NCBI GenBank assembly: GCA_017458545.1
Contig: JAFTBA010000238.1
Location: forward strand, 1 to 9,554
DNA from: Synergistaceae bacterium
GTDB lineage: Bacteria; Synergistota; Synergistia; Synergistales; Aminobacteriaceae
Direction of reading: 5' to 3'
DNA length: 9,554 bases
Both the position numbers and the translations under genes were made by a program. Shown here piece by piece: positions 6,448 to 9,554 of this stretch (within the stretch, counting starts at the first letter, position 1; the number at the start of each line of letters is the position of its first letter). Under the pieces are notes generated by a model. The model was not told the DNA's origin. It worked only from the letters and a program-made list of their open reading frames with translations, and did no database searches.

Positions 6448-7572
6448 ATGGGCAAAGTATTATTTATCAGTCAGAAAAATTATGAGCAGTCCGAAATTGA
6501 CGCTGCAATTCTGAGGGCATTCGAGCATTTCGGAGGAGTTCACAAATTCGTCAGTAAGGGCGACAAAGTTTTGTTGAAAGTCAACTTAGTATCAGGCCAT
6601 GACGTTGAACGCAGGGTAACAACAGACCCTTCAATCGTCCGTGCTGCTGCTAAACTTGTCATTGAGGCGGGAGCGACTCCGTTTATTGCCGACAGTCCCG
6701 GCATCGACAGCTTCAAAGGTGCAGCCGAAAAAGCAGGTTTCATGAACGTAGCGCGTGAACTAGGCATTGAATGTCATGAACTCACTGACCCAGTTGACCT
6801 CCCCGTAAACGAAAACGCTGACTTCCGCAGAATACAGGTCAGCAAATATGTCCTAGAGTCCGACAAAGTAATTAACCTCGCTAAGTTGAAGACACACGGC
6901 CAGATGTATTTGACGATGGGTGTAAAAAACTTATTCGGCTGTGTACCTGGACGGCTCAAAGCAGGCTGGCATTACAACGTAGGATTAAACCGCGAAAAAT
7001 TCGCCTCACTTTTGCTTGATATATATCTCGGCGTTAAACCAACGTTCACGATTCTGGACGGCGTTATAGGAATGCACGGTGACGGCCCTACATCGGGTGA
7101 GCCTTATGAGTTCGGGGTAATAGGTGCGTGTGTTGACGCGCTGACGATGGACTTTCACCTCTGCAAAATGCTCGGCGCAAAATTTGAGGATTACCCTTTA
7201 TACATGGCCGCTAAGAACCGTAACATGCCTCAGTGTAATTTAGACCCTTCGGACGTTGAGGGCGATATTGATTCATCACACGTGTTCCCGAACGTTAAGC
7301 TGCCTAAGACCCGTTCAATGAGGTTACTTCCTCGTGTGCCTTTCATCGACAGGTTAATGACCTCGAAACCCGTACACATTCCCGAACTCTGTATAGGCTG
7401 CGGAAGATGTGCAGCCGTTTGCGCAGCAGGAGCGTTGAAACATGAGAACAGGCATTTATATTTTGACTACGGCAAATGAATCAGGTGTTACTGCTGTCAT
7501 GAGATGTGTCCTGTAAAAGCGATTAAGTTCAAGGAAAGTATGCTTGTTAAACTGGTGAACATGATAAGCTGA
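6448..7572 (+). CDS. DUF362 iron-sulfur protein with in-frame TGA; candidate selenoprotein
   Basis: A DUF362 protein (about residues 1-290) followed by a C-terminal 2x[4Fe-4S] ferredoxin module; family function is not established. Seen: KVLLKVNLVSG, TTDPSIVRAAAKLVIEAGA, NLAKLKTHGQMYLTMGVKNL and ILDGVIGMHGDGP, all standard blocks. The first cluster motif is CIGCGRCAAVC (315-325). The second begins exactly at TGA 7477-7479 (residue 344) and continues in frame as IRCYCCHEMCPVKAI, giving x344-C347-C350-C354-P. Family members normally have Cys at this position. Taking TGA as selenocysteine gives 374 residues ending at TGA 7570-7572; stopping at 7479 gives 343 residues and destroys the second cluster. 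Start ATG has GAGAGGA at 6434-6440, 7 nt away. Alternatives: a recent Cys-to-stop mutation or a base-call error. The DUF362 assignment is firm; the recoding is inferred. Confidence 0.8.
7477..7479 (+). other. In-frame TGA at a cluster-ligand cysteine (candidate Sec codon)
   Basis: The TGA replaces the first Cys of a CxxCxxCxxxCP motif, and all three remaining Cys and the Pro follow in the same frame. Thirty sense codons follow before the next stop. A weak hairpin lies downstream: CAGG (7482-7485) pairs with CCTG (7510-7513), with G-U pairs inside and an apical loop containing GT. It is closer to the TGA than a textbook bacterial SECIS, so the RNA support is poor and the claim rests on protein conservation. 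Confidence 0.6.
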
Positions 7573-7576
7573 TTGT

Positions 7577-7605
7577 TTGACAAAATCGGCGGTTATTGCT
7601 ATATT
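7577..7605 (+). promoter_or_regulatory. Sigma70-type promoter of tRNA-Arg
   Basis: TTGACA (7577-7582), 17-nt spacer, TATATT (7600-7605), with a TGC extension just before the -10 (7597-7599). Transcription would start around 7612, about 20 nt before the mature tRNA. It begins 4 nt after the stop of the full-length DUF362 frame, which fits that frame being the true gene end. Confidence 0.75.
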
Positions 7606-7631
7606 TTCAGGGTTGAAGTTTCAGATGTAAA

Positions 7632-7704
7632 GGCCCCGTAGCTCAGTGGATAGAGCGACTGCCTCCTAAGCCGTAGGCCGGGTGTTCGAATCACCCCGGG
7701 GTCG
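7632..7704 (+). tRNA. tRNA-Arg (anticodon CCT)
   Basis: A full 73-base cloverleaf. Acceptor GGCCCCG/CGGGGTC (one G-U), D-stem GCTC/GAGC, anticodon stem 7658-7662/7670-7674, loop CTCCTAA with anticodon CCT at 7665-7667, T-arm GGGTG-TTCGAAT-CACCC, discriminator G at 7704. CCA is not encoded. It reads AGG. The D-loop AGTGGATA carries the A20 expected of an arginine tRNA. One mismatch (T7660 opposite C7672) sits in the middle of the anticodon stem; the rest is regular. Confidence 0.96.
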
Positions 7705-7733
7705 CTATTAAAAGCAGTTTCAATAAAATAACA

Positions 7734-7925
7734 ATGTACAATCATCAAGATAAAACAATTCCAATTTTCACCGAATACGAGACAACAAGCCAACACTTAT
7801 TCTTTCACCTCTATGAAGCCTTTAACATTCTTCGCGGTCCGATTAATCAGGACTGGTACAAAAGTTATATTATTCTGATAACGGTGAGCCCTAATTCAGC
7901 GTGTTTTCTCACGGGCTTTTTCTAA
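7734..7925 (+). pseudogene. Remnant of a type I restriction-modification methyltransferase N-terminus (HsdM-like)
   Basis: A 63-codon open frame whose residues 22-47 (about 7797-7874) read LFFHLYEAFNILRGPI followed by NQDWYKSYI. This matches the N-terminal helical signature of HsdM DNA methyltransferases (pattern LFxHLYxAxxILRGPxxxxxFKxYIxPLLFFKRISD). The match stops after YKSYII, where LLFFKR would be expected; the frame then runs into the terminator region and ends at TAA 7923-7925, so about 450 or more residues are missing, including all AdoMet motifs. No ribosome site precedes the ATG. It is most likely the scar of a deleted hsdM gene beside the tRNA, not a working protein. The resemblance is from memory of the family and could be chance over so short a stretch. 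Confidence 0.5.
7888..7921 (+). terminator. Rightward terminator before the convergent MATE gene
   Basis: AGCCC (7888-7892) pairs with GGGCT (7914-7918), followed by TTTTC and then AAATTTT. A second pair, GTGAG (7885-7889 region) with CTCAC (7909-7913), interlocks with it. The loop is large (21 nt), so this is a moderate call. It would end the tRNA/HsdM-remnant transcript right at the stop codon of the leftward MATE gene. Confidence 0.5.
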
Positions 7926-9554
7926 ATTTTCAATATCAAATTATTCGCCCCAAAGGTCGGCGTGTAAATAACTTCTTTAGACATTTTCAAAATAATAGAA
8001 AGCTCAATTTTTTCTTCAAGGGTGCTAAGAAGTTTATAATATTCTTTGATATTTAATGGTTTACAGTCATCACGCATACGAATTATTAACTCTTTGTTCA
8101 TTGCTACAAGTCGAACATTAATAGTGTGAGGCTTCCCATCATTAAAACCATGTTCAGCTAAAAATATTCCCAGCTCTTCGATTATTAGTCCAAAGGTCAG
8201 GGCGCGTCCTTCATCGGCTTCATGTTCCATTGCGAAGGCTATTGCTAAGCGTGAAAGTTCTTCAATTTCCTTTGCAGAATGAACTATAGCTGAAATTTCA
8301 GATGATATGCCAAAATTTCTTGGAAGCAGCAGCATTTTATCCCGAAAATCTTCAGCCTCTTTGTTCATATAGACATAAATTATTGCGATTAGACTCATAA
8401 TTAACATGTGAATAATTTTTGAGACCCAAGCACCATGATAGTCAATAGCATTCAAAAGCAAAAATGTAACCGGCACAATATCTCCGCATTCAAGCAGAAA
8501 TGTGTAGAGATTACAAAAGCGTATTCGTTTTATCGCCGTCAGATACATGCCAAAGTTATCTACGATTGTGCGAAACGGAAGAGAAAAACACGAAACCCGT
8601 ATACACTCAACCGCCATTAACAACGCATCAGGATCGCTTGACTTCATGAAAATTTTAGCAAGAGGCTCCGCAAAAACAAAGAACAAAACTGCTACGGCAC
8701 TTGAATTAATTAATGCATGAACTAAGGCAATTTTTTGTACTTCTTTGAGCGAACCTTTGTCCTCTTCTCCGATAAAGATTCCAGAAAAGTTAAGAAGATT
8801 TGATGCCGTAGCTGACCACGCCGCACGAATATAAACTGTAATCTGTGCAAAGACTCCGTAAGCTGCGACAAGATAGGGCGTATGAAGAGAAGTAAGCAAA
8901 TTATTTATCATCATACCGCCTAATGCACTGCTTCCCCTGTAAACCCCGGAAGGTGAGCCGAGCTTTATCATGTCAAGACAAATTTTATAGCTGACTCCCT
9001 TAGCGGAAAGATGAAAACTTGAGACACTCCTGAAGAAAAATGATGCCTCAACCGAGAAAGAAATGAAATAGCTAAGAGAAGTTGCAAGACCAAGCCCAAA
9101 CATCCCGCCATGAAGAACAAAAATTACAAAGGCATCGGCGGCAATATCTATGACTGTCATCATGAAAGCACCGACAACAACTCGCTTATACTGCCCTTCG
9201 AGTTCAAGATAAGGCGTAAGAATCGCTGCCAGCGTCAAAAATGGCAAGCCTACAATATAGCCGAAAATATATTGGCGGGTCATCTCTAGAATATCATAGT
9301 CTCTTACTCCGAGAAGAAAACATACACCGTCGGAGAACACCGCAATAAGAAGTGCTGTTGAAAGTGATATAAAGCCTCCCAGAATAACGGCGTTTGAAAA
9401 AATTCGGTTGGCTTCGGGAAGGTTTCCGGCTCCAAGAGAAGGTGCAGTCTTGACTCGCGCTCCATTAGCTACATTAGTTCCTATACAGCCCAGCAGCATT
9501 ATCAATGGTGCAACATAGCCCATAACCGTTACGCCGTCTATGCCGATAAATTGA
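7922..9554 (-). CDS. MATE family transporter fused to a C-terminal RsbW/HATPase-like domain (N-terminus outside window)
   Basis: The frame is open to the right edge of the window (reading FIGIDGVTV before the first visible ATG at 9523), so the protein is cut at its N-terminus. Numbered from that ATG, residues 1 to about 395 are a MATE membrane domain: PLIMLLGCIGTNVANGARV and the APSLGAGNLPEANRIF loop near the start are typical, with about ten hydrophobic segments visible. MATE proteins export drugs or metabolites using Na+ or H+. The last 134 residues (400-533; 7925-8326) are soluble and resemble the GHKL ATPase fold of anti-sigma kinases: IIEELGIFLAEHGF (N-box region), IRMRDDCKPLN (G1-like) and a closing FGANNLILKI. 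In the N-box pattern ExxxN, the Asn is Phe454, and the glycine-rich GxxI segment is IELSII, so ATP binding may be lost. Composition looks more AT-rich than the folate operon. Confidence 0.87.
   Translation of the reverse strand, partial: QFIGIDGVTVMGYVAPLIMLLGCIGTNVANGARVKTAPSLGAGNLPEANRIFSNAVILGGFISLSTALLIAVFSDGVCFLLGVRDYDILEMTRQYIFGYIVGLPFLTLAAILTPYLELEGQYKRVVVGAFMMTVIDIAADAFVIFVLHGGMFGLGLATSLSYFISFSVEASFFFRSVSSFHLSAKGVSYKICLDMIKLGSPSGVYRGSSALGGMMINNLLTSLHTPYLVAAYGVFAQITVYIRAAWSATASNLLNFSGIFIGEEDKGSLKEVQKIALVHALINSSAVAVLFFVFAEPLAKIFMKSSDPDALLMAVECIRVSCFSLPFRTIVDNFGMYLTAIKRIRFCNLYTFLLECGDIVPVTFLLLNAIDYHGAWVSKIIHMLIMSLIAIIYVYMNKEAEDFRDKMLLLPRNFGISSEISAIVHSAKEIEELSRLAIAFAMEHEADEGRALTFGLIIEELGIFLAEHGFNDGKPHTINVRLVAMNKELIIRMRDDCKPLNIKEYYKLLSTLEEKIELSIILKMSKEVIYTPTFGANNLILKI

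Noticed and set aside
7680..7704. tRNA 3' end as a phage/island attachment site
   Set aside because: No second copy of the T-arm/acceptor sequence and no integrase gene are visible in the window.
7599..7796. 65-codon minus-strand open frame across the tRNA (containing DPGVIRTPGLRLRR)
   Set aside because: This is the well-known false protein produced by translating the reverse of a tRNA gene; no ribosome site and no independent support.
1..9554. CRISPR arrays, insertion sequences, long direct repeats
   Set aside because: No regularly spaced repeats, no transposase frame and no terminal inverted repeats with target duplications were seen.

Overview
The window looks like a chromosomal segment of an anaerobic, probably amino-acid-fermenting bacterium. 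The main evidence is a complete one-carbon folate cassette (fhs, fchA, folD), a DUF362 iron-sulfur protein with an in-frame TGA at a cysteine position, and a MATE transporter with an ATPase-like tail. This set is familiar from Synergistota and some Clostridia; I cannot decide between them from the sequence alone. TGA is the normal stop of several genes here, so the standard bacterial code applies.

Layout. At 1-887 (+) lie the 3' end of an ABC-transporter permease (NitT/TauT/SsuC type) and an overlapping DUF1810 gene, closed by an intrinsic terminator. At 917-5758 (-) is one tightly packed five-gene transcription unit read leftward: fhs, fchA, folD, a fused ThrE-type amino-acid exporter, then a YbgC-type thioesterase. 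It starts from an extended -10 promoter near 5805-5813. A gene-free stretch of about 690 bases (5759-6447) follows. It carries the leftward promoter and, in its right half, a series of RNA hairpins ending in terminator-like structures just upstream of the next gene. At 6448-7572 (+) is the DUF362 gene, whose reading frame runs through an in-frame TGA at 7477. At 7632-7704 (+) is tRNA-Arg(CCT) behind a strong sigma70-type promoter. At 7734-7925 (+) is a small fragment resembling the N-terminus of a type I restriction-modification methyltransferase (HsdM). At 7922-9554 (-) is a MATE transporter fused to an RsbW/HATPase-like domain, cut off by the window edge.

How the genes fit together. Fhs loads formate onto tetrahydrofolate, FchA cyclises 10-formyl-THF to methenyl-THF, and FolD interconverts methenyl- and methylene-THF. 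This FolD lacks the usual cyclohydrolase lysine and glutamine, which explains why a separate cyclohydrolase (FchA) is encoded directly upstream. The ThrE-like exporter in the same unit suggests a link between one-carbon metabolism and serine/threonine/glycine pools (inference).

The most notable points are the candidate selenocysteine ligand of a [4Fe-4S] cluster in the DUF362 protein, the natural loss of cyclohydrolase residues in FolD, the MATE-ATPase fusion with a degenerate nucleotide site, and the HsdM remnant beside the tRNA.
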